DNA of 64,000 nucleotides from Beijerinckia sp. 28-YEA-48 (GTDB taxonomy: Bacteria; Pseudomonadota; Alphaproteobacteria; Rhizobiales; Beijerinckiaceae), in assembly GCF_900104955.1 (NCBI RefSeq), contig NZ_FNSI01000001.1:468001-532000 (forward strand), in the 5' to 3' direction. The notes beneath the pieces were generated by a model. That model saw only the letters and a list, made by a program, of their open reading frames with translations, was not told the DNA's origin and did no database searches. Numbering within the stretch: the first letter of the stretch is position 1; each line of letters opens with the position of its first letter. The translations under genes and the position numbers were made by a program. This document shows positions 19,777 to 29,253 of the stretch, piece by piece.

Positions 19777-21115
19777 AGCTGTCCGCGTCGCGCCAGCCGA
19801 TGCTGCGTTCCGGCGATAAGGCGCGGCGACCGCGGATCCGTTCGAGGATCAGCGCTTTATCGGCAGGCGCGGCGGCGCTCTCGGTGAAGGATAGGAACAT
19901 TTGTTCCAGAAGGTCTTGTTGCGCGTGGCTGCCGCCGAGCCGGTGCATCATGCCCAGGACCGGGCGCATCAGGTCGAGCGCTTCGATCGGCCGTTTGTCG
20001 GCCTGAGCCAGGATCGCTTTGCAGATCGGCAAAGCGATATCGCGCACCAGCGGTGACAGATCGCCAAGATTGCGCAGGGCGAAATCCTCTATTCCCTTGA
20101 TGAAATGCACGGCCTCGCCGTGGTGGCCGGCACGGGCCAGTGCCAGGACCCAATGGGGCAGGGTGAACGGACTCCGGCCATCCCCGATGCGCGGTTGCGC
20201 CTTTGCCGCAATCTCCTGCCAGCGATCACCGACGTCAACACCGTGGCGCTCGAGACGCCAGAGTGCCGAGGCGGCATTCTGGATATCGATGTAAAGATCC
20301 GGCATGGCCGTGGTGGTGACGGAGTTGAGATCACGGAAGCGGCCGTCATAGAGTTTGAGCGCCGTCTCGAATTCCTCGCGCTCGATATGATACAGCGCGC
20401 GGTGCCACCACAGATGATGCAGCAGATTGTTGCCGCCTTCCCAATGCGGCTCCATCGCGGTGAGGAAGGCGATGCCCTCAGTGCGGCGGCCCTGCATTTC
20501 GAAAACATGGGCAAGGGCATGGGTCGCCCAAACATCGGATGGGTCGATGGCGATGGCTTCGCGGGCGCAATTCTCGGCCACCAGATAACTGCCGCATTCC
20601 TCATGGGCGAAAGCGCGGCAGGCGAGTACTGTGCCATAGGCTGGGAGCTCCCGGCCATAATGCGCCAGAGTCGTTTCCGCTTGGGCCAGCAGTAATTCTG
20701 GCTGGCCGCACCAGAAGCCGAGCAGGTGATGCATGCGGAAGGCGAGAATGTCGTGCGGCCATTGCGTGGCGATCGCGCCCCAAGCCGCCAATGTGCGGGC
20801 GTGTTCGCCCGCGATCCAGTGCGCCAGGGCGGCCACATGAGCTTGCTCGCGCGGACTGGTGCGCGGGGCGAGCGCTTGCGCCTTGGCAAGCGAGGTGCGG
20901 GCGAATTCGACGTTGGCCTCATTGAAGGACATCATCGAAAAGGCGCTGCGCAGCACATGCGCCATGCAGAAATCGGGGTCTTCGGCGAGGCAGGCTTTCA
21001 GCCGCTGCGAAACGTTGAAGCGATTAAGCAGATAGCCGTCGATGGTATGGTCATAGGCCACTGCGGCGGTGGTGGAAGCGCAGGTGAGTTCGAGCCCATG
21101 CGAATCGCGGAACAT
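19763..21115 (-). CDS. TTC38-like tetratricopeptide repeat protein
   Basis: A 450-residue all-helical protein of the TPR-repeat protein 38 group, which spans bacteria to animals with no firm biochemical role. Family blocks seen are FRMHHLLGF, AFAHEECGSYLVAEN, ATHALAHVFEMQGR and NNLLHHLWWHRALYHIE. I start at the ATG at 21115 (MFRDSHGLELTC); the open frame continues 58 codons upstream through the neighbouring small gene, which is not credible. It begins 5 nt after that gene, so the two form an operon. Confidence 0.9.
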   Translation of the reverse strand: MFRDSHGLELTCASTTAAVAYDHTIDGYLLNRFNVSQRLKACLAEDPDFCMAHVLRSAFSMMSFNEANVEFARTSLAKAQALAPRTSPREQAHVAALAHWIAGEHARTLAAWGAIATQWPHDILAFRMHHLLGFWCGQPELLLAQAETTLAHYGRELPAYGTVLACRAFAHEECGSYLVAENCAREAIAIDPSDVWATHALAHVFEMQGRRTEGIAFLTAMEPHWEGGNNLLHHLWWHRALYHIEREEFETALKLYDGRFRDLNSVTTTAMPDLYIDIQNAASALWRLERHGVDVGDRWQEIAAKAQPRIGDGRSPFTLPHWVLALARAGHHGEAVHFIKGIEDFALRNLGDLSPLVRDIALPICKAILAQADKRPIEALDLMRPVLGMMHRLGGSHAQQDLLEQMFLSFTESAAAPADKALILERIRGRRALSPERSIGWRDADSSKGR

Positions 21116-21120
21116 CCGCT

Positions 21121-21390
21121 TTAGTCCGCTGTCGGCAGTCGCCGAATGGTGAATTCGATACGGCCGTCGTCGAGTTCGCGCCAGAATTCGATCTCGGTCA
21201 TATAGGCGGCCTTGGGGAAACGGTCGAACCATTCGCGCGCTTTGGCGCGCGCGTCGGAGCGGGGCATGGTGAAGGTGTCGCGCCGCCAACCGCCGGCGCC
21301 TTTCGACCGATCGCCCAGCGCGCGGGCGATCTCGCCCGGCGACTTTCGCTGTACCCGCATACTCAACTCCGCGTTCAACGTCGCAAACAT
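21121..21390 (-). CDS. Small conserved-looking protein of unknown function
   Basis: An 89-residue (ATG 21390) or 79-residue (ATG 21360, with GGAG upstream) basic protein: SPGEIARALGDRSKGAGGW, then AREWFDRFPKAAYMTEIEFWRELDDGRIEFTIRRL. No signal peptide or membrane segment. The alternating charged helix and short strands suggest a small soluble alpha/beta fold. Position 5 nt before the TTC38-like gene suggests co-expression. I do not recognise a family. Confidence 0.65.
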   Translation of the reverse strand: MFATLNAELSMRVQRKSPGEIARALGDRSKGAGGWRRDTFTMPRSDARAKAREWFDRFPKAAYMTEIEFWRELDDGRIEFTIRRLPTAD

Positions 21391-21545
21391 AGCGTGCCTC
21401 ACCGGTTGTTGCGAGTCGCAGCAGGGTGCGAGACCGATACGACCGGGGCGTGACGCGCCTGGCGCGTATTTCCTGGGAACGGAAAACCGATTCGCCTGAA
21501 GAAAGGGTGTCAAAACGGAGAATCGAACCCGGTCGGAATTGGGCT

Positions 21546-22853
21546 CTAGCGGCGCGAATCAGCGATCGATTCGTCGATAAGGCGGGCCAATGTTTCCGGA
21601 TCCTGCGGAAAACCCGCGCGAATCCAGCGGGCTTGCAGATGTTTCAGGGTGACGCCGATGGCGGGCCCTGCGTCGATACCGCGCGCCAGGATATCGGCGC
21701 CGCTGACGGGCAGGCGGATTTCTGGGGTGTCGCGCAGGAAATGCAGGGCCGAGCGCCAAGCCGAATCGTCCGCCGGTGCCGGGCTTGCTGCTTGCGCCAG
21801 CATCAGGCCGTCGAGGGCGGCCCGTCGTCCATGGACGTAGAGGAAAGCGCCGAGTTCGTTGTGGGGGGGCGGCGCCAGGCGCCCGTGCAAGGCCGTTGAC
21901 GCGGCCGCGGCCTGGGACAGGCGTGTCTCCTGCTGGTTCGAGAGCCGTAACCGGTCGCGCAGCCGCGCGGCATCCTCCGCGATGAGAACGCAGGCGGCCG
22001 CGAGACGGAGGGTGGCATCGCCCGGCAAGTCATGGAGCTGTTCGATGGCGATGAAGCGGGCGAGCGGCGTCGCGTTGACGACACCGGCAACAAGGGCTCC
22101 GAAAATGCCGGCCTGCGTCATCTCGGCCACCACATCGGCGGCGCGCCGGGTGAGCAGCAGTTTCAGGATCTCGGCCTGGATGCGCTCACGCGACAAGCGC
22201 TCAAGCCCATGGCGTTCGGCGATGGCGGCCGCCATCGCTTCCCGGTCTGGCGGCCCCTCGCCATAGGCGGCGTGAAAACGGAACAGGCGCAGGATGCGCA
22301 GATAATCCTCGCGGATACGCTGCCTTGCCACGCCGATGAAGCGCACATGACGGGCGCCGATGTCACTCACCCCATCGGTATAATCGTGCAGCTTGCCGGC
22401 GGCATCGACGGACAGGGCATTGATGGTGAAGTCGCGGCGCAGCGCGTCGGCGCGGAAGTCGCGACCAAAGCGCACGACCGCATGGCGGCCATCAGTCGCG
22501 ATGTCCTCGCGTAGGGTCGTCACCTCGAAAGTCGTGCCCTCGATGAGGACGGTGACCGTGCCATGTTCGATGCCGGTCGGGATGGTGCGGAGCCTTGCCG
22601 CATGGCACCGCTCCTGCACGACAGTTGGCAGCGCCGTGGTCGCCAGGTCGAGCTCGTGCACAGGCTCGCCCATCAAAGCATTGCGCACAGCACCGCCAAC
22701 GACGCGGGTTTCCTCGCCATCGCCATTCAGAATGTTGAGCAGGTGCTGCAATTTCGGATCATTTAGGAAGGCAGCGCCTTCGATCCGGCCGTTGACGATC
22801 AGTGCCGCTGGCTTGGCATTGGCATGGTTGGTACTCGCGTGGTCGGCGCTCAC
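21546..22853 (-). CDS. cca: CCA tRNA nucleotidyltransferase / poly(A) polymerase family
   Basis: A 435-residue class II nucleotidyltransferase that adds or repairs the 3' CCA of tRNAs. The head domain has VVGGAVRNALMG and RFGRDFRADALRRDFTINALSVD; the neck has FIGVARQRIREDYLRILRLFRFHAAYG, both family signatures. The metal-binding motif reads HELDLATTALP, with Glu where most members have the first Asp of DxD (codon 22653-22655). The start is a GTG overlapping the Nudix stop (GTGA), so translation is coupled. DUF1285-Nudix-cca is a common alphaproteobacterial order. Confidence 0.94.
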   Translation of the reverse strand: MSADHASTNHANAKPAALIVNGRIEGAAFLNDPKLQHLLNILNGDGEETRVVGGAVRNALMGEPVHELDLATTALPTVVQERCHAARLRTIPTGIEHGTVTVLIEGTTFEVTTLREDIATDGRHAVVRFGRDFRADALRRDFTINALSVDAAGKLHDYTDGVSDIGARHVRFIGVARQRIREDYLRILRLFRFHAAYGEGPPDREAMAAAIAERHGLERLSRERIQAEILKLLLTRRAADVVAEMTQAGIFGALVAGVVNATPLARFIAIEQLHDLPGDATLRLAAACVLIAEDAARLRDRLRLSNQQETRLSQAAAASTALHGRLAPPPHNELGAFLYVHGRRAALDGLMLAQAASPAPADDSAWRSALHFLRDTPEIRLPVSGADILARGIDAGPAIGVTLKHLQARWIRAGFPQDPETLARLIDESIADSRR

Positions 22854-23536
22854 GCGTAAAGCCTTTCGTAGAAATTATACATGATGCCGGCAGTCGCGCC
22901 CCAAATGTAATGTTCGCCGAAGGGAATGGCATAGAAAGAGCGCATGATGCCTTCGAATTCGCGATGGTGCAGCTTGCGGTTGCCGGGCTCCATCAGGAAT
23001 GCGAGCGGTACTTCGAATGCGGCGTCCACCTCATCGGGGTTCAGGACATAGGTCAGGTCCGGTTTGATAATGGCGACCACCGGTATGATGCGATAGCCCG
23101 TGCCGGTCTGATAGGGATCGAGATAACCAACTGGTGTCGCATCAGCCGGCTGCAGGCCGATCTCCTCATAAGCTTCGCGCAGCGCCGTATCGATCGGTGT
23201 CGCGTCTTCCGGGTCCATGCGGCCGCCGGGAAACGCGACTTGTCCGGCGTGGGCGCGCAATTTGCTGGTGCGCTGGGTCAGCAGAATGGTGGCGCCCTGT
23301 TGATGGGCGATCACTGGCACAAGGACAGCGGCGGGTTTGCCGAGGCCATCATAACTGAAGCTCTCGCGGTTGAGGTTGTGATCGCCTCGTCTTGGTAAGG
23401 CGCGCGTGAGGGCGTCGTGGGGCAGATCCAGACTCAGCTTGTCACGTCCGCGCGCTTCAACCTCCGCCGCCGTGAAGGCGGCGATCTTTTGCGCCTGTGC
23501 CTTGTCGATGTGGTCGTCCATCCAACGTTCGCTCAC
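22850..23536 (-). CDS. CoA pyrophosphatase, Nudix family (NudL-like)
   Basis: A 228-residue Nudix hydrolase predicted to split coenzyme A into phosphopantetheine and ADP. It has the family block LLTQRTSKLRAHAGQVAFPGG, which runs into the Nudix box: GG, then REAYEEIGL with the metal-binding Glu residues, and later GYLDPYQTGTGYRIIPVVA. The GTG start overlaps the DUF1285 stop by four bases and the stop overlaps the cca start likewise, so the three genes are coupled. Confidence 0.94.
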   Translation of the reverse strand: MSERWMDDHIDKAQAQKIAAFTAAEVEARGRDKLSLDLPHDALTRALPRRGDHNLNRESFSYDGLGKPAAVLVPVIAHQQGATILLTQRTSKLRAHAGQVAFPGGRMDPEDATPIDTALREAYEEIGLQPADATPVGYLDPYQTGTGYRIIPVVAIIKPDLTYVLNPDEVDAAFEVPLAFLMEPGNRKLHHREFEGIMRSFYAIPFGEHYIWGATAGIMYNFYERLYA

Positions 23537-24138
23537 ACCAAATTCTCGATCTCTTGCGCCGACGCCATCGGAAAGAACGCCCCGGCCGAGGCGACCCCGA
23601 ACATGGCCCGGCCATCGATATCGCGGGTCTCGCCCCGTTCGACAAGATCATAGAAAATCGGCCGAGTGACCAGTGCCCAGAGGCCGCCACGCACCAGCAC
23701 ATAGGGTTTGACCCCTTCCGAGGGCCCACGTTCGAAACGCAGCGGATGGTCGGCGTCGGCGTTGACCCAGTCGTCGACATTGGTGCGAAACGCCAAGGCG
23801 CCGTTGCTTTCGGTGCATTCGACAGCCAGGAATGGTGCATCCTCGACCGCGACGGCGACCTTTTCGACCGGGGTCACCAGCATATGGCCTTCCGGGTCCT
23901 TGCGCAGGACTGAGGCGAAGAGTTTCACCAGGGCGGGGCGGCCGATGGGCGAGTTCTGGTAGAACCAAGTGCCATCGCGGGCGATGCGCATGCCGATATC
24001 GCCGCAATAGGGCGGGTTCCACAAATGGACCGGGGGCAAGCTGCGTTTATCGCCGCTATCGCCGGCCAGGCGCGCGGCGGCTGCCAGATTGTTCAATCCC
24101 GCCGCTGTTTCGCCGCCTGTTATTGCCTTCTCCGCCAT
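23533..24138 (-). CDS. DUF1285 protein
   Basis: A 201-residue soluble protein of the DUF1285 family. Recognised by VHLWNPPYCGDIGMRIARDG, TWFYQNSPIGRPALVKLFAS and LVRGGLWALVTRPIFYDLV. A structure of the family is known but no activity is established. First gene of the DUF1285-Nudix-cca operon, divergent from the MoxR operon; the shared 280-bp gap holds a cluster of CCAAT repeats. Confidence 0.92.
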   Translation of the reverse strand: MAEKAITGGETAAGLNNLAAAARLAGDSGDKRSLPPVHLWNPPYCGDIGMRIARDGTWFYQNSPIGRPALVKLFASVLRKDPEGHMLVTPVEKVAVAVEDAPFLAVECTESNGALAFRTNVDDWVNADADHPLRFERGPSEGVKPYVLVRGGLWALVTRPIFYDLVERGETRDIDGRAMFGVASAGAFFPMASAQEIENLV

Positions 24139-24187
24139 ATTCCCGCGCGCTTTCAGTGAACACTGCCAGTTGAATCACGATTTGGCT

Positions 24188-24224
24188 TGGATGCCCAATC
24201 CTGGATGTCCAATTGGGAACCAAT
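24188..24224. promoter_or_regulatory. CCAAT repeat cluster between divergent DUF1285 and moxR genes
   Basis: TGGATGCCCAAT (24188-24199) is repeated as TGGATGTCCAAT (24202-24213), period 14. The second overlaps an inverted repeat ATTGG-GAA-CCAAT (24212-24224). Placement between two divergent operons suggests a shared operator; no known regulator fits. The rest of the 280-bp gap shows nothing else. Confidence 0.35.
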
Positions 24225-24419
24225 CTTGCTAGCAGAATATGCTGAGAATTCGATCTATCGCATTTTCCTGTGGCAAAGGGCGCAATGCCGGTGGTCGCGC
24301 GCTACAACTGCCGGGATTGTGAAGTCCCGGTCATCGACAACCGGGAGCGGGCCTCTAAACTGGCCTAAATCTCGTATCCGGTGGGCCAATCGCGGTCCGC
24401 TTTGTCTGAAGGAGGCACA

Positions 24420-25430
24420 ATGAGTGCGGTGACGGAACAGCAGCCGGTCTCCATCGAAGAGGCAGCGGTTCGGCAGGCCGAACAGGCGCTCGAAAAAGTC
24501 GCCGCCGCCCGCGCCGCCATTGGGACGGTCATTTTCGGCCAGACCCAGGTGGTGGAGGAGACGCTGGTGACTTTAATCGCCGGCGGCCATGGCCTGCTCG
24601 TCGGCGTGCCCGGTCTTGCTAAGACCAAGCTGGTCGAGACCTTGGGGACGGTTTTGGGCCTGGATGCGCGCCGCGTGCAGTTCACCCCCGACCTGATGCC
24701 GGCGGATATTCTCGGTTCCGAGATCATGGAAGAGGCGGCTGACGGCAAGCGCGCCTTTCGTTTCGTGCGCGGCCCGATCTTCGCGCAATTGCTGATGGCC
24801 GACGAGATCAACCGCGCCAGCCCCCGCACCCAGTCGGCGCTTTTGCAGTCGATGCAGGAATATCACGTGACGGTGGCTGGCGAGCGTCATGATCTGCCGC
24901 GGCCCTTCCATGTGTTGGCGACGCAGAATCCGCTGGAGCAGGAAGGCACCTATCCGTTGCCGGAAGCCCAGCTCGATCGCTTCCTGATGCAGATCGACGT
25001 GTCTTATCCTGATCGCGCCGCCGAGCGCCGCATTCTCATCGAGACGACGGGCGAGAGCGAGACGACACCGCGCGCTGTCATGACCGCTGACGATTTGATG
25101 GCGATACAGCGGCTGGTGCGCCGGTTACCGGTCGGTGATCGCGTCGTCGAAGCCATTCTCGATATCGTCCGCGCCGCCCGTCCTGGCGAAGGCGATAAGG
25201 AAATCACCCAGCACGTTGCCTGGGGGCCGGGACCGCGCGCCGCACAGGCGTTGATGCTGGCTTCGCGTGCCCGGGCCCTGGTCGGCGGCCGGCTGGCGCC
25301 GTCGCTCGACGACATCAAGGTGCTGGCCGAGCCGGTGCTGAAACACCGCATGGCGCTGACCTTCGCTGCGCGGGCGGAAGGCGAAACGGTGACCGGTGTG
25401 ATCAAGCGCCTCGTGGAAAGGATCGGCTGA
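24420..25430 (+). CDS. MoxR-family AAA ATPase
   Basis: A 336-residue AAA+ ATPase. Walker A is GVPGLAKTK, Walker B is LLMADEINRA, sensor 1 lies in LATQNPLEQEGTYPLPEAQLDRF and the Arg finger region follows. MoxR ATPases act as chaperones that help partners with von Willebrand A domains fold, insert metal or assemble. The next three genes encode such vWA proteins. Start at the ATG at 24420 with a near-perfect AAGGAGG; an upstream in-frame ATG at 24381 has none. Confidence 0.95.
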   Translation: MSAVTEQQPVSIEEAAVRQAEQALEKVAAARAAIGTVIFGQTQVVEETLVTLIAGGHGLLVGVPGLAKTKLVETLGTVLGLDARRVQFTPDLMPADILGSEIMEEAADGKRAFRFVRGPIFAQLLMADEINRASPRTQSALLQSMQEYHVTVAGERHDLPRPFHVLATQNPLEQEGTYPLPEAQLDRFLMQIDVSYPDRAAERRILIETTGESETTPRAVMTADDLMAIQRLVRRLPVGDRVVEAILDIVRAARPGEGDKEITQHVAWGPGPRAAQALMLASRARALVGGRLAPSLDDIKVLAEPVLKHRMALTFAARAEGETVTGVIKRLVERIG

Positions 25431-25433
25431 CGG

Positions 25434-26357
25434 ATGGTCGATGCCCGCCTCCTCGACAGGCAGGAGGGCGCGCTTAGCGCCATGCACAGCCACGACGCGC
25501 TGTCCCTGGCGCGGCGTCTGCCCAGTCTCGTCGTTGCCGCCAAACAGGTCGCGGCGACAGTGATGCATGGCGTGCACGGACGCCGGCGCGCCGGTATCGG
25601 TGAGACGTTCTGGCAATTCCGGCCCTTCGTCTGGGGCGAATCGACGACGCGTATCGATTGGCGCCGCTCGGCGCGTGACGATCGGATCTATGTGCGTGAG
25701 CGCGAATGGGAAGCGGCGCACACGATGTGGATCTGGGTCGATCGCTCAGCCTCCATGGCCTATGTCTCGTCGCTGGCGGCGCAGTCGAAGATCGATCGTG
25801 CCGTGGTTCTTGGCCTTGCCGCTGCGGATCTTCTGGTGCGTGGTGGCGAACGGGTCGGCATTCCCGGTCTCATGCGGCCGGTGGCGGCGCGTAATGTGGT
25901 CGATCGTTTCGCCGAGACGATGATCGAGGAAGAAAAGCGCAAGAGTTATGTCGCGGCCGAACTGCCGCCGCATGACGCGCTGGCGCCGCGTTCGCAGGCG
26001 ATTGTCATTGGTGATTTGTTGTCGGACCCCGCTGAAATCGAAGCCAGTGTGCATGGCATGGCGGCTCGTGGCGCCATGGGCCATGTGGTGATGATCGCCG
26101 ATCCGGTCGAGGAGACCTTTCCTTTCGCTGGCCATGTGGAATTTCTCGACGTCGACAGCTCGGCGCGGCTGCGCGTCGGCGAGGCACAATCGTTCAAGGC
26201 CGATTATGTGGCGCGGCTGGCTGCTCATCGCGACAGGGTGCGCGCTATTTGCATTTCGCGCGGCTGGAGTTTCGCCATTCATCGCACCGATGGCCCGGCA
26301 TCGCAGGCACTGCTCGCTTTGCGGCTGCGCGTTGAAGCGGCGCAGGGAGGCGGCTGA
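25434..26357 (+). CDS. DUF58 vWA-type protein
   Basis: A 307-residue soluble protein with the DUF58 signature ETFWQFRPFVWGESTTRIDW followed by a vWA-like domain holding an intact MIDAS start, WVDRSASMAY (DxSxS). It begins 3 nt after the MoxR gene and its stop shares a base with the next start (TGATG), so the operon is tightly coupled. DUF58 proteins usually act as MoxR partners in the cytoplasm. Confidence 0.93.
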   Translation: MVDARLLDRQEGALSAMHSHDALSLARRLPSLVVAAKQVAATVMHGVHGRRRAGIGETFWQFRPFVWGESTTRIDWRRSARDDRIYVREREWEAAHTMWIWVDRSASMAYVSSLAAQSKIDRAVVLGLAAADLLVRGGERVGIPGLMRPVAARNVVDRFAETMIEEEKRKSYVAAELPPHDALAPRSQAIVIGDLLSDPAEIEASVHGMAARGAMGHVVMIADPVEETFPFAGHVEFLDVDSSARLRVGEAQSFKADYVARLAAHRDRVRAICISRGWSFAIHRTDGPASQALLALRLRVEAAQGGG

Positions 26358-29251
26358 TGCTCGGTCTGCCGCTGGCTTTCACCGCACCGCTGGTTCTGGC
26401 TTCGCTCGCGCTGCTGCCGTTGCTTTGGTATCTGCTGCGCATCACGCCGCCGCGGCCAAGGCCGATTGCTTTTCCGCCGCTGAAACTGATCCTCGATCTG
26501 CAGCCGAAAGACGATACGCCGGCGCGCACGCCCTGGTGGCTGATGTTGATGCGGCTCTTGTTGGCTGCTGCCATCATTTTCGCCATGGCTGGGCCGATCT
26601 GGAATCCGCGCCCGACGACGGAGACCGGCAAGGGGCCGCTTCTGGTGATCGTCGACGACGGCTGGCCGGCGGCGGTACAGTGGAATTTACGCGTGTCGGC
26701 GGCGAGCGAGGCGATCGCTTCGGCGACGCGCCAGGGCCGGGCAAGCGCCGTTGCCGCCGTGTCGGAAGGGGTGCGCGATATCGCCATCAGCGATCCGGCC
26801 AAGGCGACGGAACGGTTGCGCGCCATGAAGCCGGTTCCCTATATGCCGGAACGCGCAGCTGCGCTGACGGCCATCCGCAAATTCATCGCGGCTAATCCGC
26901 AAAGTGACATTTTCTGGATCGCCGATGGCGTCGCCACCGGCAATGCGCGCGGCTTTGCCGAAGGTTTGATCGATGCTGCAGGCGACAGCGCCAGCGTGCG
27001 GGTGCTCACCGCCACACAGACGCCTTTGGCGCTTGGTGGGGCGCAGAATGCCGCCGGTGCACTTGACGTGCGCGTGCTGCGGGCAGGGCCAGCCGGCGCG
27101 CCGCAGGGCCAGTTGCGCGCCTATGACCTCAAAGGCTTGCCAGTCGGCGAAGCCGGATTTGCTTTTGCCGGCGGTAGCAATGAAACCAGCGCCCGGTTCG
27201 AATTGCCGATCGAATTGCGCAATGAGATCGCGCGGATTGAGATCGATCAGGAGCATTCGGCAGGCGCCGTGACCTTGCTCGACTCGCGTGCCAAACGGCG
27301 GCGTGTCGCCATTGTCACCGGCGTGACGGCCGATGTGGCGCAGCCGCTGCTGTCGCCGTCTTATTATGTCATGCGGGCGCTGGGTCCGTTCGCCGATGTG
27401 CGCGAGCCGCGCGCCGGCACGCGCGATCCGGTGAGCGCGGCGTTGGACGATCAACCCTCGGTTCTGGTTTTGGCCGATGTCGGTGTTGTCGGTGGCGCGG
27501 TGCAGGAGAGGCTGCGTCAATATATCGAAGACGGCGGTGTGCTCTTGCGCTTTGCCGGCAGCCGTCTGGCGGCTTCGACCGATGAGTTCGTGCCGGTGCG
27601 GTTGCGCCGTGGCGGCCGCGTGCTGGGCGGTTCGTTGTCGTGGGACACGCCGCGCCGGCTGGCGCCCTTTGATCGCGAGTCGCCGTTCTATGGCCTGCCG
27701 GTCAGCGAAGAAGTGACGGTGAGGCGGCAGGTGCTTGCCGAGCCCGAGGCTGGTCTGCCGGGCAAAACATGGGCGGCGCTGGAAGACGGGACGCCGATGG
27801 TCACAGCGATACGGCGCGGCAAAGGTATGGTGGTTCTGGTGCACGTCACAGCTGACACGACATGGTCGAACCTGCCGCTGTCCGGTCTGTTCGTTGATAT
27901 GCTGCGCCGGATCGTGGCCATGTCGGGCGAGAGCGCGGCGGGTACGGAGAGCGGTACAGCTTCCGGCGAAGGGCAAGTGAACCGCGCCGAGACGGCGGCG
28001 CCGACGCGTACCCTCGATGGCTTTGGCGTGCTTGGCAATCCGCCTATCACCGCCAAGCCGATCGCGCTCGATCATGATGGCATTGGCAGCGCCGATCACC
28101 CGCCGGGTTTCTACGGCCCGATCATGGCGTTGATCGCGGTGAACACGTTGTCGCCGAAGGACAAGTTGGAGGCCGCGAATTTCAGCGGCCTGCGGCTCGA
28201 AACCCAAGCCTTACGGCCGGCCGATCCGGTGGATCTGCGGCCCTGGCTCATCGCGCTCGCCTTTGCGCTTTATTTGGCCGATGCGCTGGCGTCGATCTGG
28301 CTCGGTGGCGGTCTCGCCGCCTTGCGGCGCGGCGGCAAGAAAGTCGGCGGTGCGGCGGTCGCCAGTTGTCTGCTGCTGCTTGCCCTCGCGGCGATGCAGA
28401 TGGTGCAAAGCGTGCCGGCTTCGGCGCAGGCGCAGTTCAGCCCGTCGCCATTTCCTCGACCTGATCTGCGCTTTCCAAGCCAACGGATGCAGATGCCGGC
28501 CACGCTCGGCGATATTCATCCGGCGCTGGTCACACGTCTCGCTTATGCGGTCACGGGTGACGCGCGGGTGGACGAGGCCAGTCGCGCCGGACTGATGGCG
28601 CTGTCGCGGGCGCTGGCGGCGCGCACGGCGTTGACGCCAGGCGATCCGATGGGCGTCAATCCGGCCAAGGACGAACTTACCTTCTTCCCGCTTATTTATT
28701 GGCCGGTGGTTGCCGCGGCGCCGCAGCCTTCTCCGGAAGCGGTGGCGCGTATTTCCAACTTCATGAAACAGGGCGGCACGATCGTTTTCGACACGCGCGA
28801 TGCGATGACCAGCCGCCCGGGGGAAGCACCGACGCCGGAAACGCAATGGCTGCGCACGCTGCTGGCCGGCGTCGACGTGCCGGAGCTGGAAGTGGTGCCG
28901 CGCGATCACGTAGTGACGAAGACGTTTTATCTGCTCGACAATTTTATCGGCCGCACGACGGTGGGGCAGACCTGGATCGAGGCTTTGCCGCCGCCGACGG
29001 AAGATCCGGCGCAGCGCCCGGCGCGAGCTGGTGACAGCGTGTCACCGATCATCATTACCTCGAACGATCTGGCGGCTGCCTGGGCGATGGATAACAGCGG
29101 CCAGCCGCTCTATCCGCTTATTCCCGGCACCAACCGGCAGCGGGAAATGGCGATCCGGGGTGGTGTCAATCTGGTCATGTATACGCTGACCGGCAATTAC
29201 AAATCCGATCAGGTGCATGTGCGCGACCTGCTTGAACGACTGGGGCACTGA
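26357..29251 (+). CDS. DUF4159 membrane protein with BatA-like N-terminus
   Basis: A 964-residue protein in three parts. Residues 1-90 form the BatA-type N-terminus: a first helix, the motif LLPLLWYLLRITPPRPR and a second helix. A vWA-like region follows whose MIDAS start is degenerate (LLVIVDDGWPA). Then come glutamine-amidotransferase-like folds, two helices near residues 632-650 and 665-690, and the C-terminal DUF4159 domain (ELTFFPLIYWPVV, FDTRDA), which must lie outside the membrane. The family is found with MoxR and DUF58 in alphaproteobacteria; its role in the envelope is not known. Confidence 0.92.
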   Translation: MLGLPLAFTAPLVLASLALLPLLWYLLRITPPRPRPIAFPPLKLILDLQPKDDTPARTPWWLMLMRLLLAAAIIFAMAGPIWNPRPTTETGKGPLLVIVDDGWPAAVQWNLRVSAASEAIASATRQGRASAVAAVSEGVRDIAISDPAKATERLRAMKPVPYMPERAAALTAIRKFIAANPQSDIFWIADGVATGNARGFAEGLIDAAGDSASVRVLTATQTPLALGGAQNAAGALDVRVLRAGPAGAPQGQLRAYDLKGLPVGEAGFAFAGGSNETSARFELPIELRNEIARIEIDQEHSAGAVTLLDSRAKRRRVAIVTGVTADVAQPLLSPSYYVMRALGPFADVREPRAGTRDPVSAALDDQPSVLVLADVGVVGGAVQERLRQYIEDGGVLLRFAGSRLAASTDEFVPVRLRRGGRVLGGSLSWDTPRRLAPFDRESPFYGLPVSEEVTVRRQVLAEPEAGLPGKTWAALEDGTPMVTAIRRGKGMVVLVHVTADTTWSNLPLSGLFVDMLRRIVAMSGESAAGTESGTASGEGQVNRAETAAPTRTLDGFGVLGNPPITAKPIALDHDGIGSADHPPGFYGPIMALIAVNTLSPKDKLEAANFSGLRLETQALRPADPVDLRPWLIALAFALYLADALASIWLGGGLAALRRGGKKVGGAAVASCLLLLALAAMQMVQSVPASAQAQFSPSPFPRPDLRFPSQRMQMPATLGDIHPALVTRLAYAVTGDARVDEASRAGLMALSRALAARTALTPGDPMGVNPAKDELTFFPLIYWPVVAAAPQPSPEAVARISNFMKQGGTIVFDTRDAMTSRPGEAPTPETQWLRTLLAGVDVPELEVVPRDHVVTKTFYLLDNFIGRTTVGQTWIEALPPPTEDPAQRPARAGDSVSPIIITSNDLAAAWAMDNSGQPLYPLIPGTNRQREMAIRGGVNLVMYTLTGNYKSDQVHVRDLLERLGH

Positions 29252-29253
29252 CC

